Notes under the pieces: generated by a model | What the model was told of the DNA's origin: nothing | Database searches by the model: none | Seen by the model: only the letters and a program-made list of their open reading frames with translations | In this document: in pieces, positions 34,398 to 46,903 of the stretch | Numbering within the stretch: position 1 is the first letter of the stretch | How the letters are laid out: every line of letters begins with the position of its first letter | Translations under genes and position numbers: made by a program | Assembly: GCA_029210945.1 (NCBI GenBank) | Contig: JARGGH010000025.1 | Coordinates: 1-47,184, forward strand | Direction: 5' to 3' | Origin: Anaerolineales bacterium | GTDB taxonomy: Bacteria > Chloroflexota > Anaerolineae > Anaerolineales > E44-bin32 | DNA length: 47,184 nucleotides

Positions 34398-35455
34398 TGC
34401 TGATCATCCTTCGATTGCAGGGCTTGCAGAATGCTATCAGTAAATGGGGGACGCAGGATGCCTTGCTCGGTGACGAATGCAGTTACCAGGCGGTGGGGGG
34501 TGATATCGAAGGCCGGGTTGCGAGCGGAGCAATCGGCGGGCGACACAGGTTGGCCGAGCAGCGCCAACCCCAGAACCTCTGCCGGGTCGCGTTCTTCGAT
34601 TGGAATTTCGTCACCGGTTGCGGCGGCGGGATCGAACGTCGAAGTCGGTGCCACACAGTAGAAGGGGACATTGTTTGCCTGGGCGGCGAGAGCGAGCATG
34701 TATGTTCCGATCTTGTTGGCGACATCGCCATTGGCAGCAACCCGATCCGCCCCGACCAGCACAGCATCAACCTCGCCGCTCGCGAGAAAATACCCTGCGG
34801 CGTTGTCCGTAATGATGTCGAAAGGGATGCCGGCTTGCTGGAGTTCCCAGGCGGTAAGCCGTGAGCCCTGAAGGCGCGGCCGGGTCTCATCGACAAGCAC
34901 ATGGATCTGCTTGCCTTGCTCGTGAGCTGTAAACACGACGCCAAGAGCGGTACCGTGGTCGACGGTCGCCAGAGCGCCTGTGTTGCAGTGGTGGATGACG
35001 GTAGCCCGGTCGGGGAGTTCCGCCGCTCCGAATTCCGCCATGCGCCGGTTTATACGCACATCATCCTCAGCGAGCGCCTCAGCTTCGGCGAGGACTGCGG
35101 CCTGAAATTCAGCGACACTTTGATATCGCACTTCGGCCGTTTTCCGCAGAATACGATCCAAGGCCCACCTCAGATTCACTGCCGTCGGACGGGCGCGCGC
35201 AATCATCTCACACGATTCTGTGAGCTCATCACGCAGGGCATCGACTGTTTCAGCTTGCGATTGCTCGGCAGCCAGTGCCAGCCCGAACGCTGCCGCCGCA
35301 CCGATCGCGGGCGCGCCGCGCACTGCCATCGTTTGAATCGCCTCGATGACTTCTTCAATAGAAGTTAATTGCAATGTTTTTACTTGATTGGGGATTAAAC
35401 GCTGATCGATCATCTGTACGGACGGACCGCGGGGATCCCAGCTCACTGTCGGCAT
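34394..35455 (-). CDS. mtnA: Methylthioribose-1-phosphate isomerase
   Basis: Aldose-ketose isomerase that converts 5-methylthioribose 1-phosphate to the ribulose form in methionine salvage. 353 residues, related to eIF2B subunits. Family motifs: AIQTMAVRGAPAIGAAAAFG, VIHHCNTGALATVDHGTALGV with the catalytic Cys at about residue 157, and VGADRVAANGDVANKIGTY with the catalytic Asp. Starts after GAGGGCAGA. First gene of the operon; promoter at 35514-35542. No mtnP, mtnK, mtnB or mtnC nearby, so the pathway may be the DHAP-shunt type, in which MtnA acts on 5-deoxyribose or methylthioribose phosphate. Confidence 0.94.
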   Translation of the reverse strand: MPTVSWDPRGPSVQMIDQRLIPNQVKTLQLTSIEEVIEAIQTMAVRGAPAIGAAAAFGLALAAEQSQAETVDALRDELTESCEMIARARPTAVNLRWALDRILRKTAEVRYQSVAEFQAAVLAEAEALAEDDVRINRRMAEFGAAELPDRATVIHHCNTGALATVDHGTALGVVFTAHEQGKQIHVLVDETRPRLQGSRLTAWELQQAGIPFDIITDNAAGYFLASGEVDAVLVGADRVAANGDVANKIGTYMLALAAQANNVPFYCVAPTSTFDPAAATGDEIPIEERDPAEVLGLALLGQPVSPADCSARNPAFDITPHRLVTAFVTEQGILRPPFTDSILQALQSKDDQQ

Positions 35456-35474
35456 TCTGCCCTCACAACAAAAG

Positions 35475-35496
35475 GCGCCCTCGGGGGGGAGAGCGC
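35475..35496 (-). promoter_or_regulatory. Leader hairpin before mtnA, possible attenuator
   Basis: In the mRNA leader GCGCUCUC pairs with GAGGGCGC (one G-U) around a run of six C, followed by C and four U. The structure lies in the roughly 50-base leader and ends about 20 bases before the ATG, so it looks like a weak terminator in the leader. A ligand-binding part (riboswitch) is not seen, and the leader is too short for one. Confidence 0.4.
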
Positions 35497-35513
35497 GGGG
35501 TTAAGACGACCTG

Positions 35514-35542
35514 AGTTTAGCATGATGCATTGGCCACGGCAA
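35514..35542 (-). promoter_or_regulatory. Promoter of the mtnA operon
   Basis: TTGCCG (35542-35537) and TAAACT (35519-35514) are 17 bases apart on the minus strand, with TGC before the -10 (extended -10). Its overlap with the divergent gene's open frame argues that the latter starts further in. Confidence 0.55.
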
Positions 35543-35568
35543 GATTGACCGGCAGGATGGGCTCATTT

Positions 35569-38043
35569 ATGATGTCGGGCATGAAAGGGCGCAGATGGTT
35601 GCTCGGCCTCTCGCTAGGCTTGATTGTATCGGCAGTGCTTGCCTGCTCGCTGCCAGCCAGCTTGCCGTTCGCCGCGACGCCAACACCCACCTTCACCACC
35701 ACGCCGACGGCAACCTCGACCGCCACGCCGACGGCAACCTCGACCGCCACGCCGACACCCTCACCGACCCCTACCGCAACCCCGTCCCCTTCTGACCAGC
35801 TGGAGAGTGCCTACCGGCAGTACTTCAATGGTGATTGGGAAACGGCGCTGGCAATGTACGAACAGATCGCCGCGCTGGTAGCTGATCCCGAGATAGCGAT
35901 TGAGGCACAGCTCGGAGCCGGCACGTGCTTGCTGGCACTCGAACGCTATGCTGAACTCCAGGAAGCGATGGACCGCCTTCTGACCTCGAGCGGAGAGGGG
36001 GGCTATGCGGCTCAAGCCCTGCTCATGAAGGCATGGGCGCATGAAGCAGTTGGGGATGACCGCTCCGCAGCGGATGCTTACCGGCGGGCGCTCGAAACAG
36101 GTGCTGCGCCGCTGCGCGGTTACGTGCTCGACTGGCGCGGGGACGCTCTATGGGAGATCGGTGAGTATCAGCTCGCCGGGGATGCCTACCAGCAGGCGCT
36201 CTTCACCGAGCCCACCTCCGGCTACCTCCAGGTTGAGATCAAGCTAGCCGGGACGCTGGAGGATCGCGGCGAGTTTGAGGCTGCTCTCAGCCGTTATCAA
36301 TCCATTTATGACGCGACCGAAGAGGATTACCTGAAGGCGTTTCTGGATCGAATGATGGGGAAGGCGCTTATGCGTCTTGGCCGCGCGGACGAAGCTTATG
36401 CGCGTTATTTGGATGCCGTCGAAAATTACCCTCAGTATTCCGATTCGTACCTTGCTCTCGTTGAGCTCGTCAACGCGGGGGTCCCGGTCAGCGAATTTGA
36501 TCGGGGTCTCGTCGACTATTATTCGGGCCAGTACTCGTTGGCGCTGGCGGCGTTTAATCGTTTTGAAGGGCTCAATCCCGAAGAACACGACGGCCGCGTT
36601 CATTACTTCAAAGGACTTACGCTGCGCGCCCTGGGTGAATATGAACTTGCCGTTGAAGAATGGGATCGACTGATCGGCGACCATCCGGATGACGAGTTCG
36701 TCGCGGAAGCATGGGACGAGCAGGTAACCACGCTCTGGGCATACCTGGATCAATACGAACAGGCAGTTGATCTTTCTGAAGAATTTGCAGTCGTCTTTCC
36801 CGAGGATCCCCGTACGGCGGTCTTTCTGTTTGATGCTGGACGCATCGCGGAGCGGGATGACGACCTCGAACGGGCGACACAGCTTTTCCGGAAGGCGGCC
36901 AGCAGCCACCCGCAGACCGAGATCGCATTCCGGGCGCAGTTCCTGGCCGGGATCACGTTGTACCGCATGGATGAGATGGCGGCTGCACAGACAGCCTTTC
37001 TCGCAGCGGTAGAGGTTGCAAAGGCAAGCGAGGATCGTGCTGCGGCTCAGCTCTGGGTTGGCAAGACCCGCCAGGAGCTTGGTGAGCACGATGCCGCGCA
37101 GCAAGCTTATCGAGCGGCGTCGTTGGAAGATCCAAACGGCTACTACGGGCTGCGTGCCCGGGAACGGCTGCTCGGTGACGTACCTTTCAGGAGGGAGGGA
37201 TCGCCGGCGTTCCCGACGGAGCTGGAGCTGGAGGCCGCCCGGCAGGAGGCGGCGTCATTCCTTCAATCTCGCTTCCCGCTGGCGCAGGGAGAAACCCATG
37301 CTGCGCTGAGAATTGCGCTGCTTGCCGAACCAGCCTTTGAGCGGGCTGATCTCCTGTGGAGATTGGGCCGGTTCGCAGACGCCAAGGTTGAATTTGATGC
37401 CTTGCGCGCCGACTACGCCGCCGATCCTCACCGACTCTTTCTGCTGATGGAAGAGATGCTTCTGAGGGATTTCTACCAGCCTGCAATTTACACCGCCCTC
37501 GATCTGATCGAATTGAGCGGCTTCAGCAGCACGACCGCATTTGAAGCGCCGCTTTACTTCAACTATGTTCGCTTTGGTCCATACTTCGACGAACTGATCC
37601 TAACGGCTGCTCGGTCGAGAGATCTCGATGGGCTTTTCGTGCTGTCTCTGGTGCGTCAAGAAAGCCTCTTCGAGAGTTTCGCCACCTCCTACGCAGCCGC
37701 CCAGGGGTTGATGCAGATCATCCCGACCACTGCGGCCGAGTTGGTCGCCAAGGAAGGCTGGCCGCCGGATTTCACAAATGCAGATCTCTACCGCCCGATC
37801 GTGAGCATCCGACTAGGTGTGCGCTATCTCGCTGATCAGCGCGATCTCTTCGATGGCGATCTTTATGCTGCGCTCGCGGCCTACAACGCCGGGCCAGGGA
37901 ATGCCCTCGCCTGGAAGCGTCTCGCCGGTGAAGATCAGGACCTCTATCTGGAGGTGATCCGCCTGGCTCAACCACGTGATTACATCCGGGTGATCTACTG
38001 GGCATATTCTCACTACGCCAGGTTGTACGTGCAGCCCTCTTAG
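35569..38043 (+). CDS. Lipoprotein with TPR repeats and C-terminal lytic transglycosylase (SLT) domain
   Basis: Surface lipoprotein that probably cuts peptidoglycan glycan strands with formation of 1,6-anhydromuramic acid. About 824 residues from ATG at 35569 (35572 or 35581 also possible; an earlier in-frame ATG at 35530 overlaps the divergent promoter). Signal GRRWLLGLSLGLIVSAVLAC with lipobox VLAC, then a Thr/Pro linker coded by a 24-base tandem repeat. From about residue 75 to 640 are many TPR-type helix pairs (e.g. LAMYEQIAALVADPEIA, AADAYRRALETGAAPLRGYV). The Slt70-type domain is at the end: VRQESLFESFATSYAAAQGLMQI with catalytic Glu, then NAGPGNALAW. The TPR superhelix probably replaces the ring domain of Slt70 as a binding scaffold. 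Confidence 0.9.
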   Translation: MMSGMKGRRWLLGLSLGLIVSAVLACSLPASLPFAATPTPTFTTTPTATSTATPTATSTATPTPSPTPTATPSPSDQLESAYRQYFNGDWETALAMYEQIAALVADPEIAIEAQLGAGTCLLALERYAELQEAMDRLLTSSGEGGYAAQALLMKAWAHEAVGDDRSAADAYRRALETGAAPLRGYVLDWRGDALWEIGEYQLAGDAYQQALFTEPTSGYLQVEIKLAGTLEDRGEFEAALSRYQSIYDATEEDYLKAFLDRMMGKALMRLGRADEAYARYLDAVENYPQYSDSYLALVELVNAGVPVSEFDRGLVDYYSGQYSLALAAFNRFEGLNPEEHDGRVHYFKGLTLRALGEYELAVEEWDRLIGDHPDDEFVAEAWDEQVTTLWAYLDQYEQAVDLSEEFAVVFPEDPRTAVFLFDAGRIAERDDDLERATQLFRKAASSHPQTEIAFRAQFLAGITLYRMDEMAAAQTAFLAAVEVAKASEDRAAAQLWVGKTRQELGEHDAAQQAYRAASLEDPNGYYGLRARERLLGDVPFRREGSPAFPTELELEAARQEAASFLQSRFPLAQGETHAALRIALLAEPAFERADLLWRLGRFADAKVEFDALRADYAADPHRLFLLMEEMLLRDFYQPAIYTALDLIELSGFSSTTAFEAPLYFNYVRFGPYFDELILTAARSRDLDGLFVLSLVRQESLFESFATSYAAAQGLMQIIPTTAAELVAKEGWPPDFTNADLYRPIVSIRLGVRYLADQRDLFDGDLYAALAAYNAGPGNALAWKRLAGEDQDLYLEVIRLAQPRDYIRVIYWAYSHYARLYVQPS
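35705..35759 (+). repeat. 24-base tandem repeat coding the Thr/Pro-rich lipoprotein linker
   Basis: CGACGGCAACCTCGACCGCC repeats with a 24-base period, about two and a third copies, in the linker after the lipobox. It encodes the peptide repeat TPTATSTA. The repeat probably varies in number between strains. Confidence 0.65.
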
Positions 38044-38212
38044 GCAGCATCGATTTTCTCGCCCCTTACGGGCACTTCATTAAATAGGAGCGGTCGCAGG
38101 GGATGATAGCCCGGCTTCGACACTAATCCGATACCTCGCAATGGTGTCTGGCCTCCGGGTGGATGATCAATCAGGTGATTACGCATCCCTGATCCCTGGT
38201 AACGATGTCTTG

Positions 38213-39448
38213 CTCAAATACCCAGGGCAATCGCATTCTCCTTCGGGGGACTGTTAAATTTTGAGAAAGCGGACTACCATCAGGTCGGAAAGGCGGTGAC
38301 ATGGGCGACCTGATGACGCATTTCTCAGCCGTAACCGACAGACGGAAGGAGCAGGGGAAGAGGCACCCGCTGATCAGCATCATTGCGATTGCCATCATCG
38401 GTGTCATCTGCGGAGCGGATGATTGGGTATCGATCGAAGAGGTGGGGAGAGCGAAAGAAGGCTGGTTCCGGGAGTTTCTCGATCTGCCTCACGGGATCCC
38501 ATCGCATGACACCTTTGGGAAAGTATTTGCTTGGATGGCCCCGGATGAATTTCAAGGGTGCTTCCTGGCATGGATCAAAGACGTTGCGGAGATGACCACC
38601 GGGCAGGTGATTGCCATCGATGGGAAAACTGTACGCCGCTCGCATGATCGGGTCAACGGGCATAAGCCTCTTCACCTGGTCAGCGCCTGGGCGAGCGCGA
38701 ACGAAGTGGCCATCGGGCAGAAGAAAACAGCGGACAAAAGCAATGAGATCACCGCCATCCCGGAACTGCTGAAACTGCTGGATTTGCGTGGCTGTATCGT
38801 CACCATGGATGCCATTGGGACCCAAAAAGAGATTTCCAGAGCCATTCTGGGGCAAAAAGCCGATTATGTCCTGGCGGTGAAACGAAATCAGGGGAGATTG
38901 TATGAGGACATTCGCCATCTATTCCAGGCGGATCGTGAAGATGGGTTCCAGGGCTCTCCCTTTGATGCTGCCCGGACGGTCAACAAAGGGCATGGCAGAA
39001 TAGAGATCAGAGAGTGCTGGGTGACGGCTGACCCCGAATATCTGGCATACATTGACCCTGACGGTGAATGGCAGGGGCTTGGCAGCATCGCCGTAGTGAA
39101 AGCGACCCGCAAGACCGCAGAGAAAGAAACGTCACAGACGCGCTATTTCATCTCCAGCCTGGATGCCGGTGCCAGGGATATGCTCACCTATATCCGCACG
39201 CACTGGGAGGGGGAGAACAAACTTCATTGGTGTCTGGATGTGGTTTTCAGAGAGGACGAGAGCCGCGTTCGCAAAGGTCATGCGCCCGAGAACCTGGCGA
39301 TCATGCGCAAGATTGCCCTCAATGTCTTGAGGAAAGAGAAAACCAGAAAGTGCGGCGCGAAGACGAAGCGCCTCATTTGTGCCATGGACATGGATTACCT
39401 GCTTAAGGTGATCAATTTATGAAAACGCGATTGCCCTGCTCAAATACC
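38213..39448 (+). mobile_element. Complete ISAs1-family insertion sequence with 10-bp target site duplication
   Basis: The element spans 38223-39438 (1,216 bp). Its ends are inverted repeats: CAGGGCAATCGCATT at the left and, reading inward from the right, CAGGGCAATCGCGTT, 14 of 15 identical. It is flanked by the perfect direct repeat CTCAAATACC (38213-38222 and 39439-39448), a target duplication of a size known for ISAs1 elements. The transposase inside is intact, so the insertion is recent. The right end lies 18 bases from the -35 of the rpoB promoter; the 179 bases before the element (38044-38222) hold no gene. Confidence 0.93.
38301..39422 (+). CDS. ISAs1-family transposase
   Basis: DDE transposase of 373 residues, intact. 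It begins LMTHFSAVTDRRKEQGKRHPLISI, the family's usual opening (DPR...R.HPL..IL.i), and has VGRAKEGWFREFLDLPHGIPSHDTFGKVF. The catalytic acids are Asp107 in VIAIDGKTVRRS, Asp170 in IVTMDAIGTQKEI, and Glu in HWEGENKLHWCLDVVFREDESR (Glu303 or Glu305). The C-terminal APENLAIMRKIALNVL is typical. ATG follows GGCGGTGAC. It sits within complete terminal repeats and should be active; the sequence has a codon use similar to its neighbours. Confidence 0.95.
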   Translation: MGDLMTHFSAVTDRRKEQGKRHPLISIIAIAIIGVICGADDWVSIEEVGRAKEGWFREFLDLPHGIPSHDTFGKVFAWMAPDEFQGCFLAWIKDVAEMTTGQVIAIDGKTVRRSHDRVNGHKPLHLVSAWASANEVAIGQKKTADKSNEITAIPELLKLLDLRGCIVTMDAIGTQKEISRAILGQKADYVLAVKRNQGRLYEDIRHLFQADREDGFQGSPFDAARTVNKGHGRIEIRECWVTADPEYLAYIDPDGEWQGLGSIAVVKATRKTAEKETSQTRYFISSLDAGARDMLTYIRTHWEGENKLHWCLDVVFREDESRVRKGHAPENLAIMRKIALNVLRKEKTRKCGAKTKRLICAMDMDYLLKVINL

Positions 39449-39456
39449 GGAATCTA

Positions 39457-39485
39457 TGGACAGGTCCACACAAGCATGATATGAT
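39457..39485 (+). promoter_or_regulatory. rpoB: rpoB promoter
   Basis: TGGACA (39457-39462), 17 bases, TATGAT (39480-39485). The -10 ends 171 bases before the rpoB ATG. The promoter is intact despite the insertion sequence 8 bases of duplicated target and 8 more away, so rpoB is probably still expressed from it, but any activator site further upstream would have been moved. Confidence 0.65.
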
Positions 39486-39559
39486 ACGGGGTTGCAGTCG
39501 GGAGTTTTTAGGGGCACAAGAGGGCGTGCAGCCGCGGTGGGGCGAATTTTTTCTCGCGC

Positions 39560-39605
39560 AGCGGGAACAGGTCTCGTCCAAGGGCCACTCAGTTCCCGCT
39601 TTCTT
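39560..39605 (+). promoter_or_regulatory. Leader hairpin before rpoB, possible attenuator
   Basis: AGCGGGAAC (39560-39568) pairs with GTTCCCGCT (39592-39600), 9 bp around 23 bases, followed by TTCTT. This lies in the roughly 170-base leader, 52 bases before the ATG. It resembles a weak intrinsic terminator and may modulate read-through into rpoB. Confidence 0.45.
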
Positions 39606-39656
39606 GAATCCATTTCCGACTGAAGTTCAGGTTTTAACCCGCACAGGAGTAACTGC

Positions 39657-43565
<3,909 letters not shown>

Positions 43566-43599
43566 GTGGAGTGAGAAGCCTGCCTGCGGTGCCCAAATC

Positions 43600-43628
43600 T
43601 TGACGCTCCATAGGCCCCATGGTACAAT
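43600..43628 (+). promoter_or_regulatory. Promoter of the str operon (rpsL-rpsG-fusA-tuf)
   Basis: TTGACG (43600-43605), 17 bases, TACAAT (43623-43628). It starts 35 bases after the rpoB stop and gives the ribosomal genes their own transcript. Confidence 0.75.
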
Positions 43629-43702
43629 CACGCTCCACTGACCGAAATGCCGGCCAGGTGAGCTTGCTGTGCCTGCCGGAATTGAATATTGATAGATCAG
43701 GC

Positions 43703-43730
43703 GAGGCCATCGTGCACGTCCGATGGCCTC
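43703..43730 (+). promoter_or_regulatory. Stem-loop in the rpsL leader
   Basis: GAGGCCATCG and CGATGGCCTC form a perfect 10-bp stem with an 8-base loop, about 55 bases before the rpsL GTG. There is no T run, so it is not a plain terminator. A regulatory structure of the mRNA (autoregulation by a ribosomal protein) is possible. Confidence 0.5.
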
Positions 43731-43784
43731 CCTTACTGACAAGAGAGGTGGGCTTAACGGCCTGCGAGGATTTGGAGGCAAACT

Positions 43785-44201
43785 GTGCCGACGATCAACC
43801 AATTAGTCCGCAAAGGACGCAAGGCGAAAAAGCCGAAGAGCAAGGCGCCTGCGCTGCAGTACATCTTCAACTCGATGAAGCAGCGCCGCATCCAGCTTCC
43901 CAAGGGTGCCCCCCAGAAGCGTGGTGTCTGCACCCAGGTGCGTACCCAGACGCCGAAAAAGCCGAACTCCGCGCTGCGTAAGGTTGCGCGCGTTCGCCTC
44001 ACAAACAACATCGAGGTGACGGCTTACATCCCTGGAGAAGGACACTCCCTCCAGGAGCACTCGGTGGTGCTTGTCCGTGGAGGTCGAGTAAAAGATCTCC
44101 CGGGGGTGCGCTACCATATTGTACGCGGCACGCTGGACAGCACCGGTGTCGACGATCGCAAGCAAGGTCGATCAAAGTACGGTGCAAAAAGCCCTAAGTA
44201 G
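43785..44201 (+). CDS. rpsL: 30S ribosomal protein S12
   Basis: S12 in the decoding centre of the small subunit. 138 residues from a GTG start, after TTGGAGGCAAACT. Core segments: [75 protein letters not shown] and [15 protein letters not shown]. Between PALQYIF and PQKRGV it carries an extension of about 15 residues that E. coli lacks and Firmicutes have. The streptomycin-site Lys in TPKKPNS is unchanged. First gene of the str operon. After it lies a 12-bp hairpin. Confidence 0.97.
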   Translation: MPTINQLVRKGRKAKKPKSKAPALQYIFNSMKQRRIQLPKGAPQKRGVCTQVRTQTPKKPNSALRKVARVRLTNNIEVTAYIPGEGHSLQEHSVVLVRGGRVKDLPGVRYHIVRGTLDSTGVDDRKQGRSKYGAKSPK

Positions 44202-44212
44202 GACGTTTTAGC

Positions 44213-44240
44213 ATCGGTCGCCAGTTTTCTGGCGACCGAT
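44213..44240 (+). promoter_or_regulatory. Perfect 12-bp hairpin between rpsL and rpsG
   Basis: ATCGGTCGCCAG and CTGGCGACCGAT form a 12-bp stem with the loop TTTT. It lies 12 bases after the rpsL stop and 30 bases before the rpsG start, with no T run after it. It could slow or protect mRNA ends, or be an S7 site as in the E. coli S12-S7 spacer. Confidence 0.6.
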
Positions 44241-44269
44241 AGCATGAATACGGCAGTGGAGCGAAAGAC

Positions 44270-44737
44270 ATGAGAAGGACAAAACCAGAAAAGCGTGAAC
44301 TGACGCCAGATGTTCGCTACAACAGCAGACTGGTGACAAGTTTCATCAACCGCCTGATGAAGAAGGGCAAGAGGAGCACGGCGATAACGATCCTCTATGA
44401 TGCGTTCGACATGATCGAGGAACGTCTGAACCGTCCGCCGCTCGAGGTCTTCGAAGAGGCGATCGAGAACACCTCGCCGATCCTTGAGGTCAAACCCCGC
44501 CGCGTTGGTGGTGCGACCTACCAGGTTCCGGTTGAAGTAGATCCGGATCGCCGGCTCGCCCTGTCGATGCGCTGGCTGCTGAGTGCCGCCCGTTCGCGGC
44601 CGGGTAAGACGATGGCAGACAAGCTTGCAGGTGAGTTGATGGATGCCGCCGGCAACACCGGTTCCGCCGTGAAGAAAAAGGAAGATACGCATCGCATGGC
44701 AGAGGCCAACCGGGCTTTTGCTCACTATCGCTGGTAA
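44270..44737 (+). CDS. rpsG: 30S ribosomal protein S7
   Basis: S7, which nucleates assembly of the 16S rRNA 3' domain and in many bacteria represses the str operon by binding the rpsL-rpsG spacer. 155 residues, the usual length. Start after AGCGAAAGAC. Motifs: [54 protein letters not shown] and the end [15 protein letters not shown]. The spacer before it is 68 bases with a strong hairpin. Confidence 0.97.
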   Translation: MRRTKPEKRELTPDVRYNSRLVTSFINRLMKKGKRSTAITILYDAFDMIEERLNRPPLEVFEEAIENTSPILEVKPRRVGGATYQVPVEVDPDRRLALSMRWLLSAARSRPGKTMADKLAGELMDAAGNTGSAVKKKEDTHRMAEANRAFAHYRW

Positions 44738-44776
44738 ATTTTTTGAGAGGCATATTGCAGTCAGGTAATTATTAAG

Positions 44777-46852
44777 ATGGCACGTGAAGTACCTCTAGAT
44801 CGCTACCGCAATATCGGGATCATCGCCCACATCGACGCCGGCAAAACGACGACGACTGAGCGCGTCCTCTTCTATACCGGCAAGACCCACAGGCTGGGTA
44901 ATGTCGACGAGGGGACGACGGTCACGGATTGGATGGAGCAGGAGCGCGAGCGCGGCATCACGATTGTCTCCGCTGCTGTGACTGCGTTCTGGAAAGACCA
45001 CCAGATCAACATCATCGACACACCCGGCCATATCGATTTTACGGCTGAGGTGCAGCGCTCGCTGCGCGTGTTGGATGGCGGTATTGTGATCTTCGACGCG
45101 GTGCAGGGTGTCGAGCCTCAGTCGGAGACTGTCTGGCGTCAGGCGGATCTCTACCGCGTGCCCCGGATTTGTTTTGTTAATAAGATGGACAGGGTCGGCG
45201 CCTCATACGAACGGACGATCGAGATGATCCGTGATCGCCTGGCTGCGAACCCGATCGCGGTGCAGATGCCGGTCGGCCGCGAGGCCGATTTCTCCGGCCT
45301 GGTCGATTTGCTCGCCGAAGAGATGATTGTGTGGTCGGATGAGACCGGCTCAACAACCCAACGCACTGCTATCCCGGATGAGCTGAAGGCGGAAGTCGCT
45401 GAACGCCGTCTGGCGATGATCGAGAAGATCGCCGAGACCGATGAGGAACTCACCAACAGATACATCGAAGGGGAAGAGATCAGCCAGGAAGCGTTGGTTA
45501 AGGCACTGCGCCGTGCTGTGATCGCAGGCGAGGCCACCCCGGTTCTGTGCGGATCCTCGTTGAAGAACAAGGGTGTCCAGACGTTGCTGGATGCCGTCAT
45601 CGCTTATCTGCCCTCGCCGATCGAGATCCCGGATGTATCCGGGCTCAAGCCGGGCACGGACGAAGTAATCACACGACCGCCTGACCCCGAGGCGCCGATG
45701 AGCGCGCTAGTGTTTAAGATCGTGACCGATCCTTACGTCGGACGTCTGGCCTATTTCCGGGTTTACTCCGGGAAGGTTAAGAAAGGCTCGACGGTTTATA
45801 ATTCAACCGGTGAGAAGCGCGAGCGGATCGGTCGTTTGCTGCGCATGTACGCAGACCGGCGCGAGGATATTGAAGAGGTGCTGGCCGGCGACATCGGCGC
45901 GGTGCTGGGTATGAAAGAGACCTTCACCGGCGATACGCTCTGCGATGCAGCAAACCCGATCGTGCTGGAGCAGATTACATTCCCGGACCCGGTTATCTTC
46001 GTGGCGATTGAGCCCAAGACGATGGCGGACCAGGACCGTCTCTCCGAGGCGCTGAAGAAGCTTTCCGAAGAAGATCCCACTTTCCGCGTCGGGGTGGACG
46101 AGAACACCGGTCAGACCTTGATCTGGGGGATGGGCGAGCTGCACCTGGAAGTCCTGATGGATCGCATGCTGCGGGAGTTCAACGTGCAGGCCAAGGTTGG
46201 CCGTCCGCGCGTGGCGTTTCGCGAATCGATCCGCAAAGCTGTGCCCGAGATCGATTATCGGCATGTCAAGCAGACCGGTGGTCGTGGTCAGTTTGCCCAC
46301 ATCGTCATTCAAGTGGAACCCGCCGAACCGGGAGAAGGCATCGTCTTTGAGAATGAGATCAGGGGCGGTTCCATCCCGCGCGAATTTATCCCGGCGGTTG
46401 AGCAGGGGATCCGCGAATCCGCCGAAGCGGGCGTGCTGGCAGGCTACCCCGTGATTGATGTGCGGGTGGCGCTCGTCGACGGTTCCGCCCACGAAGTTGA
46501 TTCGTCGGATCTGGCCTTCAAGGTAGCCGGCTCGATGGCTTTCAAAGAAGCGCTGCAGCGCGGTTCACCGGTATTGCTCGAACCGGTCATGAAAGCTGAA
46601 GTCGTCACCCCCGAAGACTATCTCGGTGAGGTTACCGGCGATCTGGCTTCCCGAAGGGCTTCGATTGAAGCAGTTGAGATCCGCCCAGGCGGCGTGCAGG
46701 CGATCGATGCGCAGGTCCCGTTGGCGGAGATGTTCGGCTACGCGACCGAACTGCGCTCTATGACCCAGGGCCGCGGGGCGTTTACAATGGAGTTTGATCA
46801 TTACGAGCAGGTTGAAGACCGCGTCTCAGAGAAATTGCTGGTGGGTGTATAG
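44777..46852 (+). CDS. fusA: Elongation factor G
   Basis: Translocation GTPase. 691 residues. G1 is [16 protein letters not shown]2 is [15 protein letters not shown]3 is [17 protein letters not shown]4 is [10 protein letters not shown]. The domain III-V part contains [15 protein letters not shown] and the C-terminal [18 protein letters not shown] and [22 protein letters not shown], as in all EF-G. Start ATG at 44777 has only a weak AGG before it. 39 bases after rpsG; 51 bases before tuf. Confidence 0.97.
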   Translation: MAREVPLDRYRNIGIIAHIDAGKTTTTERVLFYTGKTHRLGNVDEGTTVTDWMEQERERGITIVSAAVTAFWKDHQINIIDTPGHIDFTAEVQRSLRVLDGGIVIFDAVQGVEPQSETVWRQADLYRVPRICFVNKMDRVGASYERTIEMIRDRLAANPIAVQMPVGREADFSGLVDLLAEEMIVWSDETGSTTQRTAIPDELKAEVAERRLAMIEKIAETDEELTNRYIEGEEISQEALVKALRRAVIAGEATPVLCGSSLKNKGVQTLLDAVIAYLPSPIEIPDVSGLKPGTDEVITRPPDPEAPMSALVFKIVTDPYVGRLAYFRVYSGKVKKGSTVYNSTGEKRERIGRLLRMYADRREDIEEVLAGDIGAVLGMKETFTGDTLCDAANPIVLEQITFPDPVIFVAIEPKTMADQDRLSEALKKLSEEDPTFRVGVDENTGQTLIWGMGELHLEVLMDRMLREFNVQAKVGRPRVAFRESIRKAVPEIDYRHVKQTGGRGQFAHIVIQVEPAEPGEGIVFENEIRGGSIPREFIPAVEQGIRESAEAGVLAGYPVIDVRVALVDGSAHEVDSSDLAFKVAGSMAFKEALQRGSPVLLEPVMKAEVVTPEDYLGEVTGDLASRRASIEAVEIRPGGVQAIDAQVPLAEMFGYATELRSMTQGRGAFTMEFDHYEQVEDRVSEKLLVGV

Positions 46853-46903
46853 CCCGACGTTTGCAGGATATCGCACTTATAACTGAAGGAGTGGGAACAA
46901 GAG

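Noticed and set aside
35456..35513. SAM- or SAH-riboswitch before the SAM recycling operon
   Set aside because: The leader is only about 50 bases and does not show the multi-stem pattern of known SAM or SAH riboswitches.
35696..35760. Repeats as a possible CRISPR array
   Set aside because: They are adjacent tandem copies inside a coding region with no unique spacers between them.
36244..37104. 286-codon open frame opposite the TPR/transglycosylase gene
   Set aside because: The plus-strand protein has clear TPR and SLT motifs; the antisense product has none and no ribosome site.
38301..39422. Transposase as a pseudogene
   Set aside because: The frame is intact, acidic residues and both ends are present and the target duplication is perfect.
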